This document shows positions 45,029 to 53,229 of a DNA stretch of 64,000 nt, piece after piece. Every line of letters begins with the position of its first letter. The stretch's first letter is position 1. Under the pieces are notes generated by a model. The model searched no databases. It had not been told where the DNA came from and was given only the letters and a program-made list of their open reading frames with translations. The DNA is taken from NCBI GenBank assembly GCA_050012775.1, contig JBEKGN010000014.1:1-64000 (forward strand). The letters run 5' to 3'. The translations under genes were made by a program, and so were the position numbers. The stretch comes from Roseiarcus sp050012775 (GTDB taxonomy: Bacteria > Pseudomonadota > Alphaproteobacteria > Rhizobiales > Beijerinckiaceae).

Positions 45029-45547
45029 TTGTCGAGCGCGGCTATCGAGAATCCAAACCGCCGGGACTTCTTGTTCATCGCCACCGGCGCCGTCGGCGCG
45101 GTCGGGGTCGGCGCCGTGGTCTGGCCGCTCATCGATCAGATGAACCCCGACGCCTCGACGCTCGCGCTCGCCTCGATCGAGGTCGACATCGGCGCGATTC
45201 CCGAGGGGCAGATCGTCACGGTCAAATGGCGCGGCGGTCCCGTCTTCATCCGACATCGCACGAAGAAGGAAATCGACGACGCGGTGAATACGCCGTTGAG
45301 CGACCTCAAAGATCCGCAGACCGATCAACAGCGCGTGAAAAGGCCGGAATGGCTGATCGTCGTCGGCATTTGCACGCATTTGGGATGCGTGCCGCTGGGC
45401 CATGAAGGCCAGTACGACGGCTGGAAGTGCCCGTGCCATGGTTCGGTTTACGACACCTCTGGGCGCATTCGTCAGGGGCCCGCGCCGCTGAATCTCGCCG
45501 TGCCCGAATATGCCTTCCTGAGCGACACGAAAGTGAAGATCGGCTGA
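45029..45547 (+). CDS. petA: Ubiquinol-cytochrome c reductase iron-sulfur (Rieske) subunit
   Basis: Electron-transfer subunit of the cytochrome bc1 complex, inner membrane with a periplasmic head. With a TTG start at 45029, just after GGGGGAGCA, it has 172 residues: RRDFLFIATG (Tat-like anchor), one helix to about 35, and the cluster motifs CTHLGC (115-120) and CPCHGS (134-139). The frame is open upstream to 44840 and includes ATG codons, so the exact start is uncertain. First gene of petABC. Confidence 0.93.
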   Translation: MSSAAIENPNRRDFLFIATGAVGAVGVGAVVWPLIDQMNPDASTLALASIEVDIGAIPEGQIVTVKWRGGPVFIRHRTKKEIDDAVNTPLSDLKDPQTDQQRVKRPEWLIVVGICTHLGCVPLGHEGQYDGWKCPCHGSVYDTSGRIRQGPAPLNLAVPEYAFLSDTKVKIG

Positions 45548-45611
45548 CCCATCCGCCGTTCGACTCGCCTTCGACAGCCGCGCCCCAAATCCATCCCAGA
45601 GAATCGAAGCC

Positions 45612-46868
45612 ATGAGCGGAACCTCGAGCTACGTCCCCAAGAGCGCCCTCGGGCGGTGGTTTGAATCGCGCCTGCCGATCATGGGTCTGGTGCATTCCTC
45701 GTTCGTCGCCTATCCGGTGCCGCGAAACATCAGCTATCTCTGGGCCTTCGGCGCGATCCTGTCGTTCATGCTGATCGCGCAGATCGTCACCGGGATCGTT
45801 CTGGCGATGCACTATGTGCCGAGCGCGGCGCTGGCGTTCGCCTCGATCGAGCACATCATGCGCGACGTCAACTACGGTTGGCTGATCCGCTATTTGCACA
45901 CCAACGGCGCCTCGATGTTCTTCCTCGCCGTTTATATCCACATGTTCCGCGGCCTCTATTACGGGTCCTACAAGGCGCCGCGCGAGGTGCTGTGGATTCT
46001 CGGCGTGATCATCTATGTCCTGATGACGGCGGCGGCGTTCATGGGCTACGTGTTGCCCTGGGGCTCGATGAGCTTCGCCGGGGCGACGGTGATCACCAAT
46101 CTCTTCACCGCCATTCCGCTGGTCGGCGGGAGCGTTTCGCACTGGCTGTGGGGCGGCTACGCGGTCGGCGATCCCACGCTGAACCGCTTCTTTTCGCTCC
46201 ATTATCTGCTGCCGTTCATGATCGTCGGCGTCGTCGGCCTGCACGTGTGGGCGCTGCACGTCACCGGGCAGAACAATCCGGACGGCGTCGAGGTCAAGAA
46301 CGTCGAGCGCGATACGGTGCCATTCACGCCTTACGCGACGATCAAGGACTTCTTCGCCCTTTCGGTGTTCCTGATTCTCTACGCCTGGTTCGTATTCTAC
46401 ATTCCCAATTATCTGCTCGACGCGGACAATTCGGTGATGGCCAATCCGCTCGTGACGCCCGCGCATATCGTGCCGGAATGGTATCTCTTGCCCTTCTACG
46501 CGATCCTGCGCGCGATCCCGAACAAGCTCGTCGGCGTCCTCGCCCTCGGCGCGGCGATCGCGCTGCTCGCCTTCATTCCCTGGCTGGACACCTCGCCGGT
46601 CAAGTCGGCCAAATATCGACCGCTGTTCCGCTTCTTCTTCTGGGTGTTCGTGGTCTGCTGCATCGGCCTTGGATATCTCGGCTCGCAGGAAGTTTCCGAT
46701 GGAACGACCTTGGCGGCGCGGATTCTTGCGTTCGGCTATTTCGCCTTCCTCATCATCGTGCTGCCGCTGCTGGGCCTGATCGAGAAGACCAAGCCCATGC
46801 CCGCCTCGATCGCCGACGCCGTTTTGGCGAAAAAGGGCGAAGCGAGCGCGCCGTCGGTCGCGAGTTGA
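45612..46868 (+). CDS. petB: Cytochrome b of the bc1 complex
   Basis: 418 residues with eight expected membrane helices and two haem b sites: paired His in RYLHTNGASMFFLAVYIHMF and in SLHYLLPFMIVG with VGLHVWALHVTG. The quinol-oxidation motif is intact as PEWYLLPFYAILR near residue 290. It starts 64 bases after petA and ends 29 before petC. Confidence 0.96.
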   Translation: MSGTSSYVPKSALGRWFESRLPIMGLVHSSFVAYPVPRNISYLWAFGAILSFMLIAQIVTGIVLAMHYVPSAALAFASIEHIMRDVNYGWLIRYLHTNGASMFFLAVYIHMFRGLYYGSYKAPREVLWILGVIIYVLMTAAAFMGYVLPWGSMSFAGATVITNLFTAIPLVGGSVSHWLWGGYAVGDPTLNRFFSLHYLLPFMIVGVVGLHVWALHVTGQNNPDGVEVKNVERDTVPFTPYATIKDFFALSVFLILYAWFVFYIPNYLLDADNSVMANPLVTPAHIVPEWYLLPFYAILRAIPNKLVGVLALGAAIALLAFIPWLDTSPVKSAKYRPLFRFFFWVFVVCCIGLGYLGSQEVSDGTTLAARILAFGYFAFLIIVLPLLGLIEKTKPMPASIADAVLAKKGEASAPSVAS

Positions 46869-46897
46869 TTGGCGGCCACTCCCAGGGAAATCCGACC

Positions 46898-47728
46898 ATG
46901 ATCCGTTTGAAGACTTCCTTTTTCGTCCCGGCCGCCCTCGCGCTGCTGGTCGTGAGCGGCTCGATCGCGCTCGCCCAGGACGAGGCCGAGCAGCCCAAAC
47001 CCGCGCGCCAGAGCTGGAGCTTCTCCGGCATGTTCGGCACGTTCGATCAGGCCCAGTTGCAACGCGGATTTCAGGTCTACAAGGAAGTCTGCAGCAATTG
47101 CCACCGCCTGAGCATTCCCTTCCGCGCCCTCGAAGAGCCCGGCGGGCCCGGCTTTAGCCTGGCTCAGGTCCAGACGCTGGCGGCGAGCTATCAGGTCGTC
47201 AACGACGAGCCGAACGAGAAGGGCGAGGTTTTCAAGCGGCCGGGCGCGCCCTCGGACATTTTTCCGCCGCCGGATGCGTTCCCGAACGACCAAGCCGCCG
47301 CAGCGTCTTTCGGCAAGGCGCCGCCCGACATGGCGTTGCTCGCCAAGGCGCGCAAATACGAGCGCGGCTTTCCCTGGTTCATTTTCGACGCGCTGCCGTT
47401 CGTCCAATATCAGGAAGTCGGCGCCGACTATATCTATGCGATCCTGACCGGCTATACGAAATCCGACGATACGCAATGGAACCTTTATTATCCCGGTCAC
47501 AGGATCGCGATGCCCCAGCCGATCACCGACGGGGCGGTCGCGTATAAGGACGGCACGCCGCCGACCCTGGATCATTACGCGAAAGACATGGCGGCCTTTC
47601 TGAGCTGGGCCGCGGATCCGACCTTGGACGAGCGCAAGAAGATCGGCTTGCGCGTCATGATCTTCCTGATCGTTTTCTCCTCGCTGCTCTATTTCACCAA
47701 AAAGCGCATCTGGAGCGATCTGCATTGA
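46898..47728 (+). CDS. petC: Cytochrome c1
   Basis: 276 residues: signal peptide ending ALA-Q near residue 26, haem site CSNCH at 65-69, the axial Met expected in RIAMPQPI near 210, and a C-terminal anchor (MIFLIVFSSLLYFTKKRIW). Accepts electrons from the Rieske protein and passes them to soluble or membrane cytochrome c. The start is an ATG at 46898 after CAGGGAAATCCG; the longer frame from 45878 overlaps petB. Confidence 0.96.
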   Translation: MIRLKTSFFVPAALALLVVSGSIALAQDEAEQPKPARQSWSFSGMFGTFDQAQLQRGFQVYKEVCSNCHRLSIPFRALEEPGGPGFSLAQVQTLAASYQVVNDEPNEKGEVFKRPGAPSDIFPPPDAFPNDQAAAASFGKAPPDMALLAKARKYERGFPWFIFDALPFVQYQEVGADYIYAILTGYTKSDDTQWNLYYPGHRIAMPQPITDGAVAYKDGTPPTLDHYAKDMAAFLSWAADPTLDERKKIGLRVMIFLIVFSSLLYFTKKRIWSDLH

Positions 47729-47833
47729 GGCGAGGGGCGGAGCGAGCGCATCCGCCGTTTTCGGCGGCGTAAAAACGCCGTCGCCCGCTCGGCGGCGCCG
47801 GCTGACTATGGCTATCCAGCGCGAGGGGGCCTC

Positions 47834-48715
47834 ATGGCCAAGGCGATCGTCGGCGTAATCGGCGGCTCGGGCGTCTATCATCTCGAGGGCATGAGCGAAA
47901 TTAGAGAAGAGCGCGTCGCGACGCCCTGGGGCGAGCCGTCGGACGTTCTTCGCTTCGGCCGCATCGCGGACACGCAGGCCGTGTTCCTCTCGCGGCACGG
48001 CCAGGGGCACCGCTTTTCGCCATCCACGGTCAATTATCGCGCCAATATCGACGCGCTCAAGCGCTGCGGCGTCACCGACATCATCGCGATCTCCGCCTGC
48101 GGCTCCTTTCGCCGGGAGCTGTATCCCGGGCTGTTCGTGCTCGTCGATCAATTCGAGGACAGAACCTTCGCGCGCCAGACGAGCTTTTTCGGTGCGGGCT
48201 GCGTCGCGCATGTCTCGATGGCCCACCCGATCGCGCCGCTCTTGAGCCGGCGCGTCGCCGCCGCGGCCGAGGCGGAGGGAATCGCCTGCCGTCGCGGGGG
48301 CACTTATGTCTGTATGGAAGGGCCGCAATTCTCGACGCTGGCCGAGTCGCTGGGTTATCAGGCGCGCGGCGCCGACGTGATCGGCATGACCGCCGCGACC
48401 GAGGCCAAGCTCGCGCGCGAGGCCGAAATCTCCTACGCGACGGTCGCGATGGTCACGGACTACGATTGCTGGCATGAGGAACATGGCGTGGTGGACGTCG
48501 CGTCGGTCATGCAAGTGGCCAAGGACAATGCGCAGCGCGTCAACGCGCTGGTGGCGCGGGTGCTCAGAGACTTCCCCGCCGAACACGAAGCGTGCCCGGT
48601 CGGGTCGGATCGCGCTCTCGAGGGCGCGATCATGACGCATCCGGACGCGCGCGATCCTGATCTCATGCGCAAGCTGGACGCCGTCGCCGCGCGAGTCCTC
48701 GGCCCGCGCTCCTGA
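47834..48715 (+). CDS. mtnP: S-methyl-5'-thioadenosine phosphorylase
   Basis: Phosphorolyses methylthioadenosine to adenine and methylthioribose 1-phosphate. 293 residues with GVIGGSGVYHLEGM, SRHGQGHRFSPSTVNYRANI (phosphate and ribose site), MEGPQFSTLAES near residue 160 and VTDYDCWHEEHG near 207; the Asp-Tyr-Asp part favours the MTA rather than guanosine enzyme. GAGGGGGCCTC precedes the ATG. No other methionine-salvage gene is adjacent. Confidence 0.93.
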   Translation: MAKAIVGVIGGSGVYHLEGMSEIREERVATPWGEPSDVLRFGRIADTQAVFLSRHGQGHRFSPSTVNYRANIDALKRCGVTDIIAISACGSFRRELYPGLFVLVDQFEDRTFARQTSFFGAGCVAHVSMAHPIAPLLSRRVAAAAEAEGIACRRGGTYVCMEGPQFSTLAESLGYQARGADVIGMTAATEAKLAREAEISYATVAMVTDYDCWHEEHGVVDVASVMQVAKDNAQRVNALVARVLRDFPAEHEACPVGSDRALEGAIMTHPDARDPDLMRKLDAVAARVLGPRS

Positions 48716-48827
48716 TCCCAATTCCGATTGGTTGGAAAGGCCGGCGCTCCACGCGCCGGGCTCCGCTCGCGCTGCTCAGGCGGTCGCGCGCGCAAAGAAA
48801 TTTTGCCCGGCCCTTGTGCCGAGTTCA

Positions 48828-48854
48828 TTCTGTCTATATATTTTATAGACAGAA
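48828..48854. promoter_or_regulatory. Perfect palindrome before the YeeE/YedE pair
   Basis: TTCTGTCTATA and TATAGACAGAA are perfect 11-base arms around a five-base centre TATTT. The palindrome ends 10 bases before the GTG start at 48865 and abuts its ribosome site GAAGGAAAA. An ArsR-type repressor such as BigR, which controls similar transporter pairs elsewhere, is a likely ligand; none is encoded in the window. Confidence 0.6.
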
Positions 48855-48864
48855 GGAAAATGTA

Positions 48865-49296
48865 GTGACCATCGACTGGGCGCATTTCACGCCGTTCTCG
48901 GGGCTCGCGGGTGGCGCGATGATCGGCGCGGCCGCCGCTTTGCTGATCCTGGGCGCAGGCCGCATCATGGGCGCCGCGGGGATCGTCGGCGGCGCGCTCG
49001 ACGGGCGCGACCGCGAGGCGGCTTGGCGCTGGTCGCTGATCGCCGGGCTGGCGGCGGCGCCGAGTCTCGCGCAGGCTTTCTGGGGCGCGGCGGCGCCGAC
49101 TTTCACGGCGGGCTGGCCCGTCCTGCTCGTCTCCGGCCTGCTCGTCGGATTCGGCGCGCGGTTGGGCTCTGGCTGCACCAGCGGCCACGGCGTCTGCGGC
49201 CTGTCGCGGCTGTCGCCGCGCTCGTTCGTCGCGACGGCGCTGTTCATGGGCGCCGGTTTCGCGACCGTCTTCGTCGTTCGCCACGTCTTGGCCTGA
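48865..49296 (+). CDS. YeeE/YedE-type transporter half (sulfur compound uptake)
   Basis: 143 residues, about four hydrophobic segments. The family motif GARLGSGCTSGHGVCGLSRLS contains the conserved Cys that relay thiosulfate in TsuA/YeeE proteins. The GTG at 48865 follows GAAGGAAAATGTA and the frame upstream crosses the palindrome, so GTG is the probable start. Followed 17 bases later by its partner half. Members of this split type are linked to sulfide or thiosulfate handling. Confidence 0.87.
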   Translation: MTIDWAHFTPFSGLAGGAMIGAAAALLILGAGRIMGAAGIVGGALDGRDREAAWRWSLIAGLAAAPSLAQAFWGAAAPTFTAGWPVLLVSGLLVGFGARLGSGCTSGHGVCGLSRLSPRSFVATALFMGAGFATVFVVRHVLA

Positions 49297-49313
49297 AAAA
49301 TCGGAATCCCGCG

Positions 49314-49757
49314 ATGCGCAACGGACTTGCCCTGGTTGTCGGCCTCATTTTCGGTCTCGGGCTCTGCCTTTCCGGCATGAGCGAACCGTCCAAGGTTCTC
49401 GGCTTCCTCGATCTCGCGGGGGCCTGGGATCCCTCGCTCGCCTTCGTCATGGGCGGGGCGATCGCCATCGGGGCGCCTGCGTTCGCGCTGGCGCGCCGCC
49501 GCCGCGTCGCCTGGCTCGGCGGCGACGTCGAGCTGCCGAAGACGCGCGGGATCGACGCGCCGCTGGCGCTCGGCGCGCTGATTTTCGGCGTCGGCTGGGG
49601 ATTGGCCGGCGTTTGCCCCGCTCCCGGCGTCGTCGGCGTCGGCTTCTTGAGCCCAAGCGCGATGGTTTTCGTCGCGGCGATGGCGGTCGGCATGCTCGCG
49701 TCCCGCCTCGCCGATTTGCGCTTGCGACTTCCCAGGATATCGACGCAAGATGCGTGA
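49314..49757 (+). CDS. YeeE/YedE-type transporter partner half (DUF6691)
   Basis: 147 residues with four hydrophobic segments. GLGLCLSGMSEPSKVLGFLD and LAGVCPAPGVVGVG carry the conserved Cys and Gly pattern of the second half of split YeeE/YedE transporters. Expected to form one transporter with the preceding protein. The next gene, YqhA-like, starts 17 bases later, so all three are probably co-transcribed. Confidence 0.87.
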   Translation: MRNGLALVVGLIFGLGLCLSGMSEPSKVLGFLDLAGAWDPSLAFVMGGAIAIGAPAFALARRRRVAWLGGDVELPKTRGIDAPLALGALIFGVGWGLAGVCPAPGVVGVGFLSPSAMVFVAAMAVGMLASRLADLRLRLPRISTQDA

Positions 49758-49774
49758 GCCGTTCGGGGGCTCGC

Positions 49775-50281
49775 GTGATCAAACCGTCCTTCGAGAAAAT
49801 TCTCTTCGCGAGCCGATGGCTGCTGACGCCGTTTTATGTCGCGCTCGTTTTCGCGCTGCTGGCGTTGCTCGCCAAGGTCGGCATGCGTGTTTACGATTTG
49901 GCGACGCGGTTCGTCGGCTTGGGCGAGGAAGAGGTTCTGCTCGCCGCGCTCGGGATCGTCGATCTGACGCTCTCGGCGTCGCTGATCGTGATCGTCATCC
50001 TTTCCGGCTACATCAACTTCGTTTCGCGCATCGACATCGAAGCGCACGCGGATTGGCCGCGCTGGATGGCCGACGTCGATTTCGGCGAACTCAAGCTGAA
50101 GTTGATGGCGTCGATCGTCGCCATTTCCGCCATCAAGCTGCTCGAGGCTTTCATGGACGTCGGGCGCCAATCGGACCGCGACCTCGGCTGGCAGACGGGC
50201 GTGCTCGCAGCTTTCGTCATCTCCGCTCTTCTGCTGGCGCTCGCCGACCGGATCGGCCATCGCCAGGGCGGCGCGCGCTGA
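49775..50281 (+). CDS. YqhA/UPF0114 family membrane protein
   Basis: 168 residues with three to four membrane segments; FASRWLLTPFYVAL at the start and SGYINFVSRIDIEAHADWPRWM are family hallmarks. Function unknown. The start is a GTG at 49775 after CGGGGGCTCGC. It is convergent with mepA, ten bases from its stop. Confidence 0.88.
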   Translation: MIKPSFEKILFASRWLLTPFYVALVFALLALLAKVGMRVYDLATRFVGLGEEEVLLAALGIVDLTLSASLIVIVILSGYINFVSRIDIEAHADWPRWMADVDFGELKLKLMASIVAISAIKLLEAFMDVGRQSDRDLGWQTGVLAAFVISALLLALADRIGHRQGGAR

Positions 50282-50290
50282 ACGCCCGCG

Positions 50291-51217
50291 CTATTTCTCC
50301 AGCGCCACGCGCCGGCATTCCGGCGGCAATTGCGCGAGCGTGAGCGGCGGCTTGGGCTTGGCGTTGGGATCGGCGCGCGGATGCAGCGCCTCGTCGGTGA
50401 ACCACCAATCCAGCGATTTGTCGCATCCGTCGCCGGGCGGAACCGGGTCCTGCGGTTGGCATGCGGTATCGCCGGCCGGGCAGACGATGCGAATATGGAA
50501 GTGATAATTGTGCCCCCAATAGGGGCGCACCTTGTTCATCCAAGGCTCGCCCTTGGCGGTTTCGCACAGGGCTTTCTTGATCGCCGCGTTGACGAAGATT
50601 CTTTCGACCTCGGGCTCCTCCGCGGCGGCTTTGATGACGCCCGCCTGGCGCGCCGTCCAATGCGCGGGATCGACCGAGAGCCCGTCCTCGCTCACCATGT
50701 CGAGCGCCGACATGTCCTCGCGTTCGCCGCGGCTTAGCGTATGGTCCGGCATCGGCGTCAACCACACGTCGGCGTCGAGCCCGATCTGATGGGAAGCGTG
50801 GCCGGTCAGCATCGGCCCGCCGCGCGGTTGCGAAATGTCGCCCACGAGAATGCCCGGCCAGACGCCTTCGCGGGCCGCCTTGCGCGAGAAGCGCTCGAGG
50901 AAGGCGATCATCGCGGGATGGCCCCAATTGCGATTGCGCGACAAGCGCATCACTTGCCAAGTTTCGCCGTCGACGGGCAGCGCCTTGGCGCCGGCCAGAC
51001 AGCCGCGCGCATAGAAGCCGATCGATCGCGTCTGCACCTCGGTAGGCGTCATCGCGCGCCCGAAGATTTCCTTGGCCGGCAGATTCGGATCGGCGGGATT
51101 GGCGATCGGCGGCAAGGGCTCGGGCTCGAGGGCGCCTTTGTCTTGCGCGAGCGCGCGCCCGCCGGCGCCCACGAGCGCGGCGGCGAGGCACGCCAAAGCG
51201 AGAAAGGTCCGTCGCAT
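50291..51217 (-). CDS. mepA: Penicillin-insensitive murein endopeptidase
   Basis: Periplasmic metallopeptidase that cuts D-Ala-meso-DAP cross-links in peptidoglycan. 308 residues: signal peptide ending ALA-Q near residue 25, zinc motif TGHASHQIGLDADVWL near 140, and the C-terminal HNYHFHIRI near 235. CDKSLDWWF near 265 fits the family. Single gene convergent with the YqhA protein. Confidence 0.93.
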   Translation of the reverse strand: MRRTFLALACLAAALVGAGGRALAQDKGALEPEPLPPIANPADPNLPAKEIFGRAMTPTEVQTRSIGFYARGCLAGAKALPVDGETWQVMRLSRNRNWGHPAMIAFLERFSRKAAREGVWPGILVGDISQPRGGPMLTGHASHQIGLDADVWLTPMPDHTLSRGEREDMSALDMVSEDGLSVDPAHWTARQAGVIKAAAEEPEVERIFVNAAIKKALCETAKGEPWMNKVRPYWGHNYHFHIRIVCPAGDTACQPQDPVPPGDGCDKSLDWWFTDEALHPRADPNAKPKPPLTLAQLPPECRRVALEK

Positions 51218-51309
51218 CGTTCGCTCCCGCGACTTCTCTCATACCCGATCTCACGGGCCGCGACCGGTGAGATTCGCCGTAAGCATGTCGGCTCGGCGTG
51301 AAGGAACCG

Positions 51310-52101
51310 TCAATCCCCTTCGAGCGCCTCGGCGCCTCGCGAGGCGACGATGAAGAGGCGCGGGAACGGCAGGAGCACGCCGCCGCCCGCGCGCGGCGGA
51401 TAGGCGCCGGCGATCGCGGCGCGATAGCGCGCGAGGTAGCCGACGCGCTCTTCGACCGCGAGCGGGGCGAGAAAGGGACGCAGCCCCGCGCTCTCGACCC
51501 AGGCGACGATCGCGTCGGGGCCCTCCAGGCGATGGACGTAAACGGTGCGCCAGATGTCGATTTCGTCGCAAAACGGCGAAAGCGCCGCGTCATAGTCCGC
51601 GAAGGAGCCGATCGTCTCTCTCGCGCCCGCTGCCTGCGCCAGTTTGTCGCGGAACCGCGGTTCGGCGGCGATCTCGCGCATCAGGACATGCGTCGGCTCG
51701 TCCTCGTTGTCGGGCATCTGCACGGCCAGGCAGCCAAGCGGCGCGAGTTGTCGCGCGAGGCGCGCCATGACCGCGATGTGTTCGGGAACCCAATGCAGAA
51801 CGGCGTTGGCAAAAATGAGATCGGCCGGCCCGCCGCGCCATTCCGCAAGGTCGCCCTGTGTAAATGTCAGCCGCGGCAGACGCGCCCGCGCCGACGCGAG
51901 CATGTCGGGCGAAGCGTCCAGCCCCACGACCTCGCTGTCGGGGTGGCGCTCGGCGAGCAGTTGCGTGGAGTTGCCGGGCCCGCAACCGAGATCGACGATC
52001 CGTCGGCGCGGGTGGCCGGGGACGCGCGCGAGAAGCTCCGCCGCGGGGCGACTCCGCTCGGCTTCGAAGCGTCGGTACGCTCTGGCGTTCCAATCGTCCA
52101 T
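51310..52101 (-). CDS. tam: Trans-aconitate 2-methyltransferase
   Basis: SAM-dependent methyltransferase that detoxifies trans-aconitate, an inhibitor of aconitase. 263 residues; MDDWNARAYRRFEAERSRPA is a characteristic start, motif I is VDLGCGPGNST near residue 36, and MPDNEDEPTH is typical of Tam. Start taken at 52101; the upstream ATG-like codon at 52122 adds seven residues. Confidence 0.92.
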   Translation of the reverse strand: MDDWNARAYRRFEAERSRPAAELLARVPGHPRRRIVDLGCGPGNSTQLLAERHPDSEVVGLDASPDMLASARARLPRLTFTQGDLAEWRGGPADLIFANAVLHWVPEHIAVMARLARQLAPLGCLAVQMPDNEDEPTHVLMREIAAEPRFRDKLAQAAGARETIGSFADYDAALSPFCDEIDIWRTVYVHRLEGPDAIVAWVESAGLRPFLAPLAVEERVGYLARYRAAIAGAYPPRAGGGVLLPFPRLFIVASRGAEALEGD

Positions 52102-52717
52102 GAGGTCGCCTACAATGAGCAAAACGCAGAAAAATTTTCAACTCGCTTCCTTGCGACAAAATTGCAACACAATTGCGACTGTCCCTACGGGATTCGCGCG
52201 AACATGAAAATGTCAAACTTTACAAAACGTTAACGGCAAAGCGCCTGCTCGGCTCGAATCCGTGCGGCGCAATATGGCGAAATTGTTCCAGATGTTTGAC
52301 GAAGAGATATCGTTCGCGCCGGAGCCGCAGGAATTTTCTCGGCGACGAACTTTGCCCGCTTATCAATCGTTTGCCCAGAGCGACCGGCGAGAGATCGAAC
52401 GGCCTCGGCGCGCGCGCCGGCGGCGCGCCGGATTATCGCCGCGAAGTGGGTTGCCCTGTCCGCGCGACCGTGCGATATTGTGCTTAGGCAAGCATACATC
52501 GATGCGGTGAGAGAGATGGCGCGGCTTACGTTGTATTTACCGCGTTTTCGACGAGTATACTGCCGGGGGATGTTAAATTGAGAGAGTTTTATATTTGATT
52601 TTCAGAGCCGACGTCTGTTAATCGACGTCAATAACCCAACGATTTTCTTGTAAATTCTGTAAGTGTCGTGAAGATGCTTATACTGCCACCACAGTGCGGG
52701 CTGTGGAAGGAGAGGCC
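52102..52717. other. Intergenic region between tam and the rhodanese gene
   Basis: 616 bases, unusually AT-rich for this window at 52105-52260 and 52540-52700. It contains repeated TTGC elements (for example TTGCGACAAAATTGCAAC near 52151) and paired GACGTC hexamers near 52609 and 52623. A small open frame at 52274-52510 (MAKLFQMFDEEISF..., 78 codons) is possible but has no ribosome site or family match. No RNA gene recognised. Confidence 0.4.
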
Positions 52718-53164
52718 ATGTCATTTCAACGACCTGCGGGATACGCGGGGGATCTGTCCATCGAGGACGCGTATGCCCTTCTGACCGAAGAAGAAAAATC
52801 CGTCCTTGTCGACGTGCGCACCCAGGCGGAATGGGCCTATGTCGGCGTTCCCGACATTGGCCGGCTGGGCAAGACGCCTATTTTTCAGGAGTGGCAGGTC
52901 TATCCGTCGATGCAAGTCGTCGCCGATTTCACGCCTCGTCTCGTCGCCGCGCTGACCGCGCGCGGCGCCGAGCCATTGACGTCCGTGCTTTTCCTTTGCC
53001 GTTCCGGCGTGCGCTCGCGCGCGGCGGCGATCGCGCTGACCGGCGCCGGATGGGGGCGTTGCTACAATATTGCGGAAGGGTTTGAAGGGGGGCTGAACGA
53101 GACGCGCAAACGCGGCGCTCTCGGCGGCTGGCGGGCGAGAGGCTTGCCGTGGATTCAGTCCTGA
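52718..53164 (+). CDS. Rhodanese-domain sulfurtransferase
   Basis: 148 residues forming one rhodanese domain. The catalytic Cys is in FLCRSGVRSRAAA near residue 95; LVDVRTQAEWAYVGVPD is near 30. It may transfer sulfur from thiosulfate or persulfides. The ATG at 52718 is preceded by GAAGGAGAGGCC. It ends 65 bases before dnaA on the same strand. Confidence 0.9.
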   Translation: MSFQRPAGYAGDLSIEDAYALLTEEEKSVLVDVRTQAEWAYVGVPDIGRLGKTPIFQEWQVYPSMQVVADFTPRLVAALTARGAEPLTSVLFLCRSGVRSRAAAIALTGAGWGRCYNIAEGFEGGLNETRKRGALGGWRARGLPWIQS

Positions 53165-53229
53165 TCGGCTCCGCGGAGCCGATATTCGCCCCTTTCTTCA
53201 GCGCCTCCTTTTTCCATCAAGAGATTCCG

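Noticed and set aside
46736..48721. 661-codon minus-strand open frame
   Set aside because: Antisense to cytochrome c1 and mtnP, which are unambiguous.
52274..52510. Possible 78-codon gene
   Set aside because: The first half looks protein-like but there is no ribosome site or known family, and the second half is Arg-rich low complexity; kept only as a note in the intergenic entry.
52102..53229. Replication origin next to dnaA
   Set aside because: By eye I found no cluster of TTATCCACA-like boxes; AT-richness alone is not enough.
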